Source: Burkholderia cenocepacia
GTDB taxonomy: Bacteria > Pseudomonadota > Gammaproteobacteria > Burkholderiales > Burkholderiaceae
Assembly (NCBI RefSeq): GCF_900446215.1
Contig: NZ_UAQZ01000005.1
Coordinates: 28,662-92,661, forward strand
Direction: 5' to 3'
DNA: 64,000 nucleotides
The translations under genes were made by a program, and so were the position numbers. Positions 18,074 to 27,289 of this stretch are shown here, piece after piece (the first letter of the stretch is position 1; every line of letters starts with the position of its first letter). The notes below the pieces were generated by a model. The model was given only the letters and a program-made list of their open reading frames with translations. It was not told the origin of the DNA and did no database searches.

Positions 18074-19472
18074 CGATGCGCGCGGACTCGTCGTGCTCGA
18101 GGGCGGCCGCGTCGTGGCGCTCGATCGCGCCGCACGTAAGCTCGGCGTGGTCGCCGGCATGCGCCGCGGTGGCGTGCTGTCGCTCGCGCCGGACGCGCAG
18201 ATCCGCGAGCGCGACGCCGCGCGCGAGCGCGAACTCGTGCTCGGGGTTGCCTATGCGCTCCTTCAATTTACGCCAAGCGTCGTCGACGCCGACGAGGACG
18301 TCGTGGTGCTCGACGTGACCGCGAGCCTGCGCCTCTTTCACGGACTCCGCGCGCTGCGCCAGCGCGTGCGCGACGTCGTCGCGTCGTTCGGCGTCACCTC
18401 GGCGATATCCGTCGCGTCGTCGGGCCCGGCCGCGTGGATGGTCGCCCGCGGCCTGCGCGGCGGCCTCGCGCTGTCTGCGCGATCGCTGCGCCGCGCGCTC
18501 GCGCGCGTGCCGCTCGTCGTCGCGCCGGACGCGCGGCGCTACGCGAACTGGTTTGAGGATCTCGGCTGCGAAACGCTGGCCGATCTGCAGCGCTTGCCTC
18601 GCGCCGGATTGAAGAAGCGCTGCGGCACGCAGCTGCTCGACTGGCTCGACCAGGTCGCCGGCACCGCGCCGGCCGCCTACGACTGGCTCGAAATGCCGCC
18701 GTCGTTCGACACGCGCGTCGAACTGATGGATCGCGTCGAGCACGCCGAGGCGCTGCTGTTCGTCGCGCGCCGGCTGATCCTGCAGCTGACGGGCTGGCTC
18801 ACCGCGAAGCAGCTGGACGTCGCCGCGTTCGCACTGCTGCTCGAGCACGAGCGCGGGCGGGAGGCGATCGCGCCGACCGAGATCGAGATCGCGTTGGGCG
18901 CCCCTACCCGCTTCGAGGAACACCTCACGCGGCTCGTCAAGGAGCGGCTCGGCCACGTCGAGCTCGCCGGGCCCGTGATTGCGGTGCGCCTGGTCGCCCG
19001 CAGCGTGCAGGAAGCGGCCGCGCCGAGCGACTCGCTATTTCCGGAGCCCGGCGGCACGCCGCAGGACCACGCGCGGCTGCTCGAACTGCTGACTGCGCGG
19101 CTCGGCGCCGAAAACGTGCTCGTCCCGGCTCCCATGGCCGACTACCGTCCGGAGCCGGCCGCCCGATGGGTGCCGATGCGCGACGCGCCGAAGCCGGCGC
19201 CGCTGCCGGCGGATCTGCCACGCCCGGCGTGGCTGCTTGCCAAGCCGGTGCCGCTGCTCACGCGCCAGCATCGCCCGTTCTACGGCACGCCGCTGCGCAT
19301 GGTATCGCCCGGCGAGCGCATCGAAGGCGGCTGGCAGGACGGGCAGACCGTGACGCGCGACTACTTCGTTGCCGAGGACGACCACGGCGTCTGCTATTGG
19401 ATCTACAAGGAGCGGCCGACAGCTAGCGACGAGAGCGAAGCGCGCTTCTTCCTCCACGGCCTGTTCGGCTGA
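17994..19472 (+). CDS. imuB: ImuB Y-family polymerase-like protein, 492 aa
   Basis: The Y-family fold is recognisable (MQVWIGVHLPHLNLEVF; DVTASLRLFHG; LGCETLADLQRLPRAGLKKRCG as the HhH region). The metal-binding Asp/Glu residues of Pol IV/V are replaced, as is usual in ImuB. ImuB is a non-catalytic bridge linking the beta clamp, ImuA and DnaE2. The little-finger region is followed by a C-terminal tail (RPAWLLAKPVPLL), normally a partner-binding domain. The start ATG 17994 overlaps imuA, and dnaE2 follows after 6 bp. Confidence 0.92.
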   Translation: MQVWIGVHLPHLNLEVFRPRSPAPSPDDARGLVVLEGGRVVALDRAARKLGVVAGMRRGGVLSLAPDAQIRERDAARERELVLGVAYALLQFTPSVVDADEDVVVLDVTASLRLFHGLRALRQRVRDVVASFGVTSAISVASSGPAAWMVARGLRGGLALSARSLRRALARVPLVVAPDARRYANWFEDLGCETLADLQRLPRAGLKKRCGTQLLDWLDQVAGTAPAAYDWLEMPPSFDTRVELMDRVEHAEALLFVARRLILQLTGWLTAKQLDVAAFALLLEHERGREAIAPTEIEIALGAPTRFEEHLTRLVKERLGHVELAGPVIAVRLVARSVQEAAAPSDSLFPEPGGTPQDHARLLELLTARLGAENVLVPAPMADYRPEPAARWVPMRDAPKPAPLPADLPRPAWLLAKPVPLLTRQHRPFYGTPLRMVSPGERIEGGWQDGQTVTRDYFVAEDDHGVCYWIYKERPTASDESEARFFLHGLFG

Positions 19473-19478
19473 TCCGTC

Positions 19479-22400
19479 ATGGACGCCGGCAGTTTCGGCG
19501 CCCTGCCCGCCTACGCGGAACTGCAGGTCGCCTCCGATTTCTCGTTCCTGCACGGTGCATCGCGCGCGGAGGAATACGTCGCGCGCGCGGCGCAGCTCGG
19601 CTACAGCGCGATCGCGATCACCGACGAATGCTCGCTCGCCGGCGTCGTGCGCGCACACGTCGAAGCGAAGTCGGCGAACATGCCGCTGATCATCGGCTCG
19701 CACTTCCAGCTGACGGCCGCCGACGGCTCATCCGCGCTCGCCTTCACCGCGCTCGCGATGAATCGCGACGGTTACGGCAATCTCTGCGAATTCATTTCGC
19801 TCGGTCGCATGCGCGGTAAGAAGGGCTCGTATCGACTCGCACCGCTCGACGTCGACCATCCCGAAGCACCATACGCACACCTGCGCGGCTTGCCGGATTG
19901 CCTGGCGATCCTGTCGCCCGACTTCCCCGCCAACGAGCAACGCCTTGACGCGCAGGTCGAATGGTTCGCGCGCGTGTTCGGCGATCGCGCATGGATCGCG
20001 CTGACGCTGCACGCACGCGCGATGGACGACATCCACCGCGGCGTGCTCGAGCGCGTCGCCGCGCGTCACGGCGTGCCGGTGGTGGCCACCAGCTGGCCGC
20101 TGATGCACGTTCGGTCGCGCAAGCCGCTGCAAGACGTGCTGACGGGAATTCGCGTCGGCCGACCGGTAACGGAGTGCGGGTACGAGCTCGCACCGAACGC
20201 GGAGCGTCACCTGCGATCGCGCCTGCGGCTCGCCAACCTCTATCCCGCCGGCGCGCTCGAGGAAACCGTACGCGTCGCGCGGCGCTGCACGTTCTCGCTC
20301 GACGACCTCAAATACGAGTATCCCGACGAACTGGTACCGGCCGGCACTGACCCGGCGACGTACCTGCGCGAGCAGACCTACATCGGCGCGCGGCGGCGCT
20401 TCCCCGCCGGCATCCCGGTCGACGTCCAGGCGCAGATCGAGCACGAACTGCAGCTGATCGCGGACATGCATTACGAGGCGTATTTCCTGACCGTTTACGA
20501 CATCGTGCAGTTCGCGCGCGAGCAAGGAATCTTGTGCCAGGGACGCGGCTCGGCGGCCAACTCGGCGGTCTGCTATTGCCTTGGCGTGACCGAAGTTGAC
20601 CCGTCACGACAATCGATGCTGTTCGAGCGCTTCATCAGCAAAGAACGCAATAGTCCACCGGACATAGATGTCGACTTCGAGCATCAAAAACGCGAAATCG
20701 TTATGCAGTATATCTACCGCAAGTACGGCCGCGATCGCGCAGCGCTGACGGCCGCCGTCACGACGTACCGGCCGCGCAGCGCGTTGCGGGAAGCCGGCAA
20801 GGCGCTCGGCGTGGATACGGCGATCGTCGAGCGAGTGGCAAAGCAGCATCACTGGTTCGACTCGCGCGCCGATCTGCTGCAGCGGTTTGCCGAGGCCGGC
20901 CTCGATCCCGAGGCGCCGCTCAACCAGCAATGGGCCGCGTTTGCCGCGCAGCTGCTCGGCTATCCACGGCACCTGTCGCAGCACTCGGGTGGCTTCGTGA
21001 TCAGCCGCGGCAAGCTCACCCGGCTCGTGCCTGTCGAGAACGCAGCGATGGAGGATCGCTCGATCATCCAATGGGACAAGGACGATATCGAGGCCCTCGG
21101 CATCCTCAAGATCGACGTCCTGGCGCTCGGCATGCTGTCGATGGTGCGCCGCGCGCTCGACATGATCTCGGAAAAGCGCGGCGAGACTTTCGAACTGCAG
21201 GATATCCCGGCCCAGGACAAGGCGACCTACGACATGCTGTGCGAAGGGGATAGCATGGGCGTGTTTCAGGTGGAATCGCGCGCGCAGATGTCGATGCTGC
21301 CGCGCTTGCGGCCGCAGTGCTTCTACGACCTGGTGATCGAAGTCGCGATCGTGCGCCCGGGCCCGGTGCAAGGCGGGATGGTGCATCCGTTTCTGCGCCG
21401 GCGCCAAGGGCTGGAGCCCGTCACGTTTCCGTCGGAGGGCATGGAGAAGGCACTGGCGCGCACGCTCGGCGTGCCGATCTTCCAGGAGCAGGTGATGCAG
21501 GTCGCGATGCTGGCGGCCGGCTTCTCCGCCGGCGAAGCCGACCAGCTCCGCCGGGCGATGGCGGCATGGAAGCGCAAGGGTGGGCTCGAGCCGTACCACG
21601 AACGTCTCGTGAGCGGTATGCTCGAGCGCGGCTACGATCGCGAGTTCGCCGAGTCGATCTTCGCGCAAATCAAGGGCTTCGGCGAGTATGGCTTCCCGGA
21701 GAGCCACGCGGCGAGCTTCGCGCTGCTCGTCTACTCGAGCGCATGGCTGCGTCGACACGAACCGGCCGTGTTCCTGGCCGCCCTGCTCAACAGCCAGCCC
21801 ATGGGCTTTTACACGCCGTCGCAGCTGCTGCAGGACGCGCGGCGCCGCGGCGTTGAGGTACTGCCGGTCGACGTCAACGTGAGCACATGGGATTCGGCGA
21901 TCGAAGGGTCGACGACGTCGGCGCCTGTGCGCCTCGGCTTCTCGCTGTTGCGCGGCATGCGCGAGGATGTCGCCGGCCGTATCGAACTCGCACGCGCAGC
22001 GCGGCCCTTCGTCGACGTCGCGGACCTCGCGCGCCGCGCGCAGCTCGATCGGCACGACCTGCAGGTGCTCGCGCGCGCGAACGCGCTTCGCTCACTCGCC
22101 GGCGGCAACCGGCGCGCCGCGCTTTGGCTCGCGGCCGCTGCCGTGCCTGATCGAGATCTATTGCGCGGCACCGAACGCGACGACGCAGTGCCGGCGCTGC
22201 CTCAAGCATCGGAGGGCCACGAGATCGTGACGGACTATCGAGCGATGGGCTTCACGCTCGGCCGGCATCCCCTGGCGCTACTGCGCGATCGCCTCGCGCT
22301 CGATCGCCTGCAGTCGGCCGAGCAGCTGGCGACATTGCGCAGCGGCCAGCTCGCGCGCGCGTGCGGATTGGTCACCGTTCGGCAACGTCCGGGCACGGCG

Positions 22401-22628
22401 AATGGTGTGCTGTTCATGACGCTCGAGGACGAGACGGGCCAAGTCAACGTGATCCTCTGGCCCGGCCTGCTGGAGAAGTTTCGAAAGGATGCGCTCGGCG
22501 CTTCGCTGCTGGCCGTGTACGGCGTATGGCAGGCCGAAGGTAAGGTGCGGCACCTGATCGCGAGCAAGCTCGTCGACCGGACCGAGTTGCTCGGTGCACT
22601 GCCGACCACGGCGCGGGAGTTCTGTTGA
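19479..22628 (+). CDS. dnaE2: DnaE2 error-prone DNA polymerase III alpha-like subunit, 1049 aa
   Basis: The PHP domain opens the protein (AYAELQVASDFSFLHGAS...ITDECSLAGVVRAH). The polymerase active site includes GRGSAANSAVCYCLG and PDIDVDFEHQKRE (about residue 393-404), followed by QHSGGFVIS and a C-terminal OB-fold (ARACGLVTVRQRPGTANGVLFMTLEDETG). At 1049 residues it matches DnaE2 rather than replicative DnaE1 (~1160). It performs lesion bypass with ImuA and ImuB. It ends the SOS operon, and the gene appears complete. Confidence 0.95.
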   Translation: MDAGSFGALPAYAELQVASDFSFLHGASRAEEYVARAAQLGYSAIAITDECSLAGVVRAHVEAKSANMPLIIGSHFQLTAADGSSALAFTALAMNRDGYGNLCEFISLGRMRGKKGSYRLAPLDVDHPEAPYAHLRGLPDCLAILSPDFPANEQRLDAQVEWFARVFGDRAWIALTLHARAMDDIHRGVLERVAARHGVPVVATSWPLMHVRSRKPLQDVLTGIRVGRPVTECGYELAPNAERHLRSRLRLANLYPAGALEETVRVARRCTFSLDDLKYEYPDELVPAGTDPATYLREQTYIGARRRFPAGIPVDVQAQIEHELQLIADMHYEAYFLTVYDIVQFAREQGILCQGRGSAANSAVCYCLGVTEVDPSRQSMLFERFISKERNSPPDIDVDFEHQKREIVMQYIYRKYGRDRAALTAAVTTYRPRSALREAGKALGVDTAIVERVAKQHHWFDSRADLLQRFAEAGLDPEAPLNQQWAAFAAQLLGYPRHLSQHSGGFVISRGKLTRLVPVENAAMEDRSIIQWDKDDIEALGILKIDVLALGMLSMVRRALDMISEKRGETFELQDIPAQDKATYDMLCEGDSMGVFQVESRAQMSMLPRLRPQCFYDLVIEVAIVRPGPVQGGMVHPFLRRRQGLEPVTFPSEGMEKALARTLGVPIFQEQVMQVAMLAAGFSAGEADQLRRAMAAWKRKGGLEPYHERLVSGMLERGYDREFAESIFAQIKGFGEYGFPESHAASFALLVYSSAWLRRHEPAVFLAALLNSQPMGFYTPSQLLQDARRRGVEVLPVDVNVSTWDSAIEGSTTSAPVRLGFSLLRGMREDVAGRIELARAARPFVDVADLARRAQLDRHDLQVLARANALRSLAGGNRRAALWLAAAAVPDRDLLRGTERDDAVPALPQASEGHEIVTDYRAMGFTLGRHPLALLRDRLALDRLQSAEQLATLRSGQLARACGLVTVRQRPGTANGVLFMTLEDETGQVNVILWPGLLEKFRKDALGASLLAVYGVWQAEGKVRHLIASKLVDRTELLGALPTTAREFC

Positions 22629-22676
22629 TCGACGAACGGAAGCTCAATCAAATGCGACTTGACGAAGCTAGTCCGG

Positions 22677-23459
22677 TCATTTTTCGGACTTAAGCAACTG
22701 ATATGTCCCGCTGTATTGAAGGTGTGCGCCTTCAACGGGTGGCTGTACCCACACCGCATTTCCTTCGACTGCGGTACAGGTAGAGGACGCGGTCATCTGC
22801 CCACTTTGATGACGTCCAAAAGGATCGCTCGAGACAGATATAACAAGTCGAGGGAAATTCGAACATACGAGCAGCCGCTGAGACTTCACTGACGACAGCA
22901 AAAACGTCCGCTCAATTCGACCTCGATCAATAAGGAATCGACCCGAGCCTCGAACGAACACGGTCGCGTCATCGGCTGATGCCGATTCAACATAGTACAT
23001 CCCGCGATTTGAGAGATTGCCCTGAAATCCTATGTACGACGGCTTCCCGTCCTCGTAACACCAATTCTCCCAATGAATCGACGAGCAATTCGGAGCCCCC
23101 TCGCATCCGCTTGAAATCTCAGCCCTAGGAACGAACGTATCCAGGCACGACCCAGATGCAACGTCAATGACGCCACTTTCTCCGTGGGCTTCGACGTTCA
23201 GATAGATGGGCTTTGATGCGCCGTCAATACAAGTCCTCGCGCGTAAAGGCGACAACCCGTCGTTCAATTTAAACGGAGTTGGCTTCATATGCGGCGGATC
23301 GCCGATGTGAAAAGCCTTAAAGGGTGCCTCAATCCGAGGCGCCCACGGCGGACGAGCACTATTAGGACCCAATCGACACACGGAAGCCGCTGATACCGAG
23401 AAGCTTGCCATGCATGCCAGTATTACCACCAACCTTTGGTCGTATCGGCCACCGCCCAT
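22677..23459 (-). CDS. Secreted protein of unknown family, 260 aa
   Basis: I prefer ATG 23459, which is behind GGGAG, to the longer start at 23510. Residues 1-27 form a signal peptide (RLVVILACMASFSVSAASVC); the Cys after it could also be a lipid-anchor site but lacks a clean lipobox. The mature part has six further Cys (CIDG, CLDTF, SGCEGAPNC, WCYEDG) likely in disulfides, and beta-rich segments. The region is visibly less GC-rich than dnaE2, consistent with separate acquisition. No family is recognised. The segment 23460-23616 holds no gene. Confidence 0.55.
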   Translation of the reverse strand: MGGGRYDQRLVVILACMASFSVSAASVCRLGPNSARPPWAPRIEAPFKAFHIGDPPHMKPTPFKLNDGLSPLRARTCIDGASKPIYLNVEAHGESGVIDVASGSCLDTFVPRAEISSGCEGAPNCSSIHWENWCYEDGKPSYIGFQGNLSNRGMYYVESASADDATVFVRGSGRFLIDRGRIERTFLLSSVKSQRLLVCSNFPRLVISVSSDPFGRHQSGQMTASSTCTAVEGNAVWVQPPVEGAHLQYSGTYQLLKSEK

Positions 23460-23616
23460 TTGTCTGGCGCTCCCTTGGACGAGCAAAAAAGCAAAAAACC
23501 GGGCTTGCAAGCAAGATTACTTCTTGATCTTAATCCATCACGAATACAGCAGACCACCAACACCAGCGATCCTCGTCGGACTACGATTGCAGCCGTTTAC
23601 CTTTGCCACTCGCACT

Positions 23617-24474
23617 TCAGGCCGCTATAGCACCGCGTGACGATGCTCGTACAACATGCACAAGGTCAGACTTATCAATGGTCCAACTGACCAAGAAGCC
23701 TTCTTTCACGAGCTCGTCGAGTGCCTTCTTCAAGTTCGCGCGAAAGTGGAACAACTCTTTCGTCTGCGAACCGCACTGACGATGAAGGAAACGGACGGAA
23801 TGCGCGAAAGGCACTGCATGCGTGTGGTAGTACGTATGCAACCACTTCGACAACTCATATCGCAGTCGCTGACGCTGCTCGCGGGCCAGCCGCGTGTAGT
23901 CGTCGTCAGAGAATAGCGCAACGATTTCGGGTTCCACGTACGCGACCCATCGCGTCTTCCCGTCAGTTCCCGTTTCGGTGCCTTCCTTCCACAGGAATTT
24001 ACGGATCAGCGACCCGACAAACCCCTTTTTATTGCCCGTGAAGCGAACCTTGACTTGCCCCGCCTGCAGCCGCTCCAGCGTCGTCACGAGCCTGTCGTAA
24101 CACTTTACCGACGTGCCCCAGCCAAGCGACTTCAACACACTGTAGCCAGTGAATTCCACCTTCTCGTTCAGCTGAGTATCCCGGGCCAAGTGAAGCACTT
24201 CAAGAAAGACGTCCGCGTCGTCCTGTCTAAGCTCTTCCCCGCTAAACGAAATTTCGACGCCATCAACGCTTGCGATCAGCGCCTTCTCCATTCGGCTACG
24301 CGGCGCATTCGATTTGTTCACGTTGAACAGAGCCGAGCGCGCGAGGGCGTTTGGCATCCCACGAACGTTCGCCGGCCACAGTGGAATCTGTGTCGGATGA
24401 GATTGCGTTTCCACACCCGCGCTGCTAGCGCGTGCTGCGATCGCTTTCACCTGGTCGACGATGGAATTTGCCAT
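23617..24474 (-). CDS. trfA: TrfA-family plasmid replication initiator, 285 aa
   Basis: The pattern MPNALARSALFNV, then KALIASVDGVEISFSGEELRQDDADVFLEVLHLAR and VEFTGYSVLKSLGWGTSVKCYDRL is diagnostic of TrfA-like initiators (IncP group and relatives). The two winged-helix domains bind iterons and recruit DnaA and helicase. Length fits the shorter TrfA forms. The start at 24474 lacks a clear ribosome-binding site. The iteron-rich origin lies immediately upstream, and parAB follow on the same strand, making a complete replicon module. Confidence 0.9.
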   Translation of the reverse strand: MANSIVDQVKAIAARASSAGVETQSHPTQIPLWPANVRGMPNALARSALFNVNKSNAPRSRMEKALIASVDGVEISFSGEELRQDDADVFLEVLHLARDTQLNEKVEFTGYSVLKSLGWGTSVKCYDRLVTTLERLQAGQVKVRFTGNKKGFVGSLIRKFLWKEGTETGTDGKTRWVAYVEPEIVALFSDDDYTRLAREQRQRLRYELSKWLHTYYHTHAVPFAHSVRFLHRQCGSQTKELFHFRANLKKALDELVKEGFLVSWTIDKSDLVHVVRASSRGAIAA

Positions 24475-24524
24475 GCGAGAAGTATAAGTACGTGAATTGC
24501 GCCATCAAGACCCTTGTCTCGTCT

Positions 24525-25162
24525 CTCCAGCGATGGTTCAGCAAAAAAACTACGGGACTATCGTGCCTCCAGCGATGTACCACGGCGCATTCGTCACTGC
24601 AGCGATGTTCCTCGTTCCTCCAGCGTGATGTCCCTATCGTGCTTCCAGCGTGGTCAATCGTGCCTCCAGCGAGGCAACACTCGTATCGCCAGCGATGCCA
24701 CTATCGTTCTTCCAGCGAGCGGCCCTTGCAAAAAACGCCTTTACAATCAATCCGCTACCACTGTTGTCCACAGCGCCTAATCTTCTTTTAATCTTTTTCT
24801 AATCGACCTATCCATCGTTGTAAGCACGATACCTATGCGCCAACAGAGCAGCGTCGGCATGGCAAATCATCGCTGGAAGAACGACAGTACAGGACAGAGA
24901 GGGCATCTCGACCATCGCTGGAGGAACGACCGCGCCCTATCAGCATCGCTGGAAGAACGACACGACACCGTCAAGCTGCCCCCCGAGCAAGGTGAGTACA
25001 CACTCTCACGCTCATGCCCGTCCCATATAGAGCATCGCTGGAAGAACGTCACCCTCCATCGCTCCAGAGACGAGTCCAAAATACTAGGTAACGCTGGCTC
25101 CCATCGCTGCATAACCGATAGTCGTGTGTCCTGCCCGGTCACGTGAGCGATGTCCTCCAGCG
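24525..25162. other. Iteron origin (oriV) for TrfA, two opposed iteron arrays
   Basis: Left array, plus orientation, core CTCCAGCGATG and variants: starts at 24525, 24567, 24597, 24618, 24642, 24664, 24687 and 24709, mostly 21-24 bp apart. Right array, opposite orientation, CATCGCTGGAAGAACG: 24868, 24913, 24944 and 25033, with degenerate copies at 25057 and 25102 and one plus copy at 25155. Between them are a near-consensus DnaA box TTGTCCACA (24764-24772) and an A/T-rich tract (24776-24815) suited to melting. No gene is credible between 24475 and 25199. Confidence 0.85.
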
Positions 25163-25199
25163 TCATCCAGGAGACACTCTTCACGGTCTAACAGTCGCC

Positions 25200-26165
25200 C
25201 TATTCCTTTGGAAAAAGGGCCAAGATTTTTTCGCTGATCTCTGCCGCGACGTCCGGAGCCAAACCCTTCAGCTTCAACTCGATCCGGCCATCCTCCTCGA
25301 ACGACTTGAACTCTCCCTTTGCCCCACGGAACGACAGTTGCTCGCGCGTAGACCGCGGCCGCTTAACCGTCCCTTTTGCCGCAGCCTTTCTGCGAGCGGC
25401 GACGTCGCGGTACCCGATCCCGGTCTTAGCAGCATCGAGGACGAGTTCGAGGGTCTCCTCTTCCCCTTTCACTTCCCAGAACTCCCGAATTGCGTTCAGC
25501 ATTTTGAGAGAGAGAAGTTCCGGATACTCGGCGGCGGCTTGAACAATCCTGCTTGGCAGTTGAGCGAGCGACAGAGTCCGACTTACATGGTCTTCCCCGA
25601 GATTGAGCGCTTTGGCCAAAGCCACTTGTGTCGGATAAATCTTCCGCGAAAGCAGCTCTTTCCACTTGAGCGCGTCATCGAGCGGGCTTTGATCCTTACG
25701 CTCCACGTTGGCAGCGCGCGCTTCCTCATACAGTTCCCGCTCACTTGCTGGTTTAGGACGAATCTCTACCCGCAACGTCGGCAGCCCGGCCGCTCGAGCA
25801 CCACGAAGGCGCCTCTCTCCGTCAATGAGCACGATGTCGCCTGCTTCATCGACATACGCGCTCGCCGATTGGCCTTGCCCGCGGGCCGTTAGGGACTCTG
25901 CCATCTCGGATACAGCAGAAGCTGTATAGATGGCTCTCGGATTGACAGAATTTGATTTAATTTTGCCAATTGGAACTTCATATGTCTGCCCAATTTCGTA
26001 CTTCGTGGCACCTTGGCTCGAGCCAACCTCTCCGCCCCTAAGCTGCGAGATAGTCGCCAACGACGGCGCCATGCGCGGATCGCCGACGATCGGAGCCGAC
26101 GAAGCTGCTTCCTCCACTGCGGCAACCCTCTCGACCGCTACCGCTTTTTTCCGAAATGTAGCCAT
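25200..26165 (-). CDS. parB: ParB-family partition protein, 321 aa
   Basis: The ParB N-terminal domain is present: EVPIGKIKSNSVNPRAIY, then LIDGERRLRGARAAG (about residues 113-127) with the conserved GERRxRA-type motif. A helix-turn-helix follows (TQVALAKALNLGEDHVSRTLSLAQLP), then a basic, dimerising C-terminus. ParB binds centromere sites and activates the ParA ATPase. Its ATG overlaps the parA stop by one base, so the genes are coupled. A perfect TTGGCTCGAGCCAA palindrome lies inside its 5' coding region. Confidence 0.92.
   Translation of the reverse strand: MATFRKKAVAVERVAAVEEAASSAPIVGDPRMAPSLATISQLRGGEVGSSQGATKYEIGQTYEVPIGKIKSNSVNPRAIYTASAVSEMAESLTARGQGQSASAYVDEAGDIVLIDGERRLRGARAAGLPTLRVEIRPKPASERELYEEARAANVERKDQSPLDDALKWKELLSRKIYPTQVALAKALNLGEDHVSRTLSLAQLPSRIVQAAAEYPELLSLKMLNAIREFWEVKGEEETLELVLDAAKTGIGYRDVAARRKAAAKGTVKRPRSTREQLSFRGAKGEFKSFEEDGRIELKLKGLAPDVAAEISEKILALFPKE
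26013..26026. promoter_or_regulatory. parS-like palindrome inside parB
   Basis: TTGGCTCGAGCCAA, a perfect 14-bp palindrome identical to three copies upstream of parA, lies within the 5' coding part of parB. A centromere site inside parB is known in other ParAB systems. Confidence 0.7.
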
Positions 26166-26836
26166 TATTCGACCTCCGCCCCGTTGATCCGCTCAATGAT
26201 TTCCCGATAGACCGCCTCCATCTCATCGATCGCCTTCTTCGACCGATCACGGCCCTTCAGCTCATGAACGGCCCTGCCGGTCTTGCCGGTCGCACGCCAA
26301 GCTTCTCTCTGCGGAATCTGGGAATCGAAAACTCGAATGTCTTCGCTTTTCAAATATGCCCGCAATTCCGCAGTCGCCTTCGATCCTTCTACCGGCGACA
26401 CCCGAGTGAGCACCACGTATGCTGGGATCTCACCGCTTTCATGCCGCGGCCCCATGTCTTTAAGGGTCGCGAAGACATTCAGGGTCGACTCCACTTCTTG
26501 TTGATCAGGCCCGCAGGGGACCAGCACGAGATCGGATAACAGTGCGCATTCGAGCATCGTCCGATAGTTCTGCGCGCCGATGTCAACCACGACGAGGGTG
26601 TACTTGTTGGCAAGGTTTGCCAGTTCCCGGGCCGGATTAGCCGGGAGAGCGAGCACTGGAATGGCAGGTGTAACGCCCTCCTCGTTTCGAATTCGCGACC
26701 AACTCATCGCAGACCCCTGCTTATCAGTATCCAGAAGAACGACATCCACGTCTTCCGCGGCAGCCAGGGCTGCAATGTGCGTTGCTAACCGCGTCTTAGC
26801 AACACCTCCTTTTTCCGCCCCAATCGTGATGACCAT
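26165..26836 (-). CDS. parA: ParA-family partition ATPase, 223 aa
   Basis: Start ATG 26836 is chosen because GGAGGTGAA directly precedes it and the deviant Walker A then sits at the N-terminus (GAEKGGVAKTRLA), as in small ParA proteins. The usual second Gly of KGGxGKT is Ala here. Walker A' is VVLLDTDKQGSA and Walker B is LVVVDIGAQ. No N-terminal DNA-binding domain is present, so this is a type Ib-like ParA. It segregates the plasmid with ParB on nucleoid-bound gradients. Confidence 0.92.
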   Translation of the reverse strand: MVITIGAEKGGVAKTRLATHIAALAAAEDVDVVLLDTDKQGSAMSWSRIRNEEGVTPAIPVLALPANPARELANLANKYTLVVVDIGAQNYRTMLECALLSDLVLVPCGPDQQEVESTLNVFATLKDMGPRHESGEIPAYVVLTRVSPVEGSKATAELRAYLKSEDIRVFDSQIPQREAWRATGKTGRAVHELKGRDRSKKAIDEMEAVYREIIERINGAEVE

Positions 26837-26874
26837 TTCACCTCCACTGGAAAGTGTTTGTTTCAACGATCGGA

Positions 26875-26902
26875 GTTTTATTCTTCAGTCAAAATAAGTC
26901 AA
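26875..26902 (-). promoter_or_regulatory. Putative parAB promoter
   Basis: On the minus strand TTGACT (complement of 26897-26902) and TAAAAC (complement of 26875-26880) are separated by 16 bp and lie ~40 bp upstream of the parA start, in A/T-rich DNA. The -10 box is imperfect. The parS-like cluster begins ~75 bp further upstream, so ParB spreading could repress it. Confidence 0.45.
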
Positions 26903-26978
26903 TCAAATAGCTATATTTTTTTGTGGCCTTTACAAAATGTGGTCAAGGAACAACGTTCGGAGCAAAAATGCCACCGAC

Positions 26979-27212
26979 TTGGCCCGAGCCACGATCGCAG
27001 ATCCGATGTTGGATGATTAGCCATGAACCGCACTTCTAAACAGTCTTGGCTCGAGCCAAGACCGGTTTCTATAGGGAGTCTCACAAGATGTCCAAGGGTT
27101 GGCTCGAGCCAAGATCCCACGGAAGCAGCTCATTGAGATTGGGGTGGTTACGCTTGCCACCGACCCAAAGAGTGCATTCGCCCTCTGTACGGCCGATCTT
27201 GGCTCGAGCCAA
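26979..27212. promoter_or_regulatory. Cluster of parS-like palindromes upstream of parAB
   Basis: TTGGCTCGAGCCAA occurs perfectly at 27047-27060, 27100-27113 and 27199-27212, and in a degenerate form (TTGGCCCGAGCCAC) at 26979-26992. Two copies share an extended right flank, GACCGG. Repetition of one exact palindrome next to parAB, and once within parB, is best explained as the ParB-binding centromere. No protein gene is credible between 26837 and 27289. Confidence 0.8.
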
Positions 27213-27289
27213 GACCGGCCTGGCCTAGTCAAATGCCCCATGCAACGGGCATATAGATTGCCCACATACCTGCAAAGCGAGGAGGGCAT

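Noticed and set aside
19728..22055. Large minus-strand ORFs opposite dnaE2
   Set aside because: Antisense shadows of a clearly recognised polymerase gene.
24525..25162. Short regular repeats considered as a CRISPR array
   Set aside because: Units are ~22-bp steps with no constant-length unique spacers, occur in both orientations and lie beside trfA: iterons explain them.
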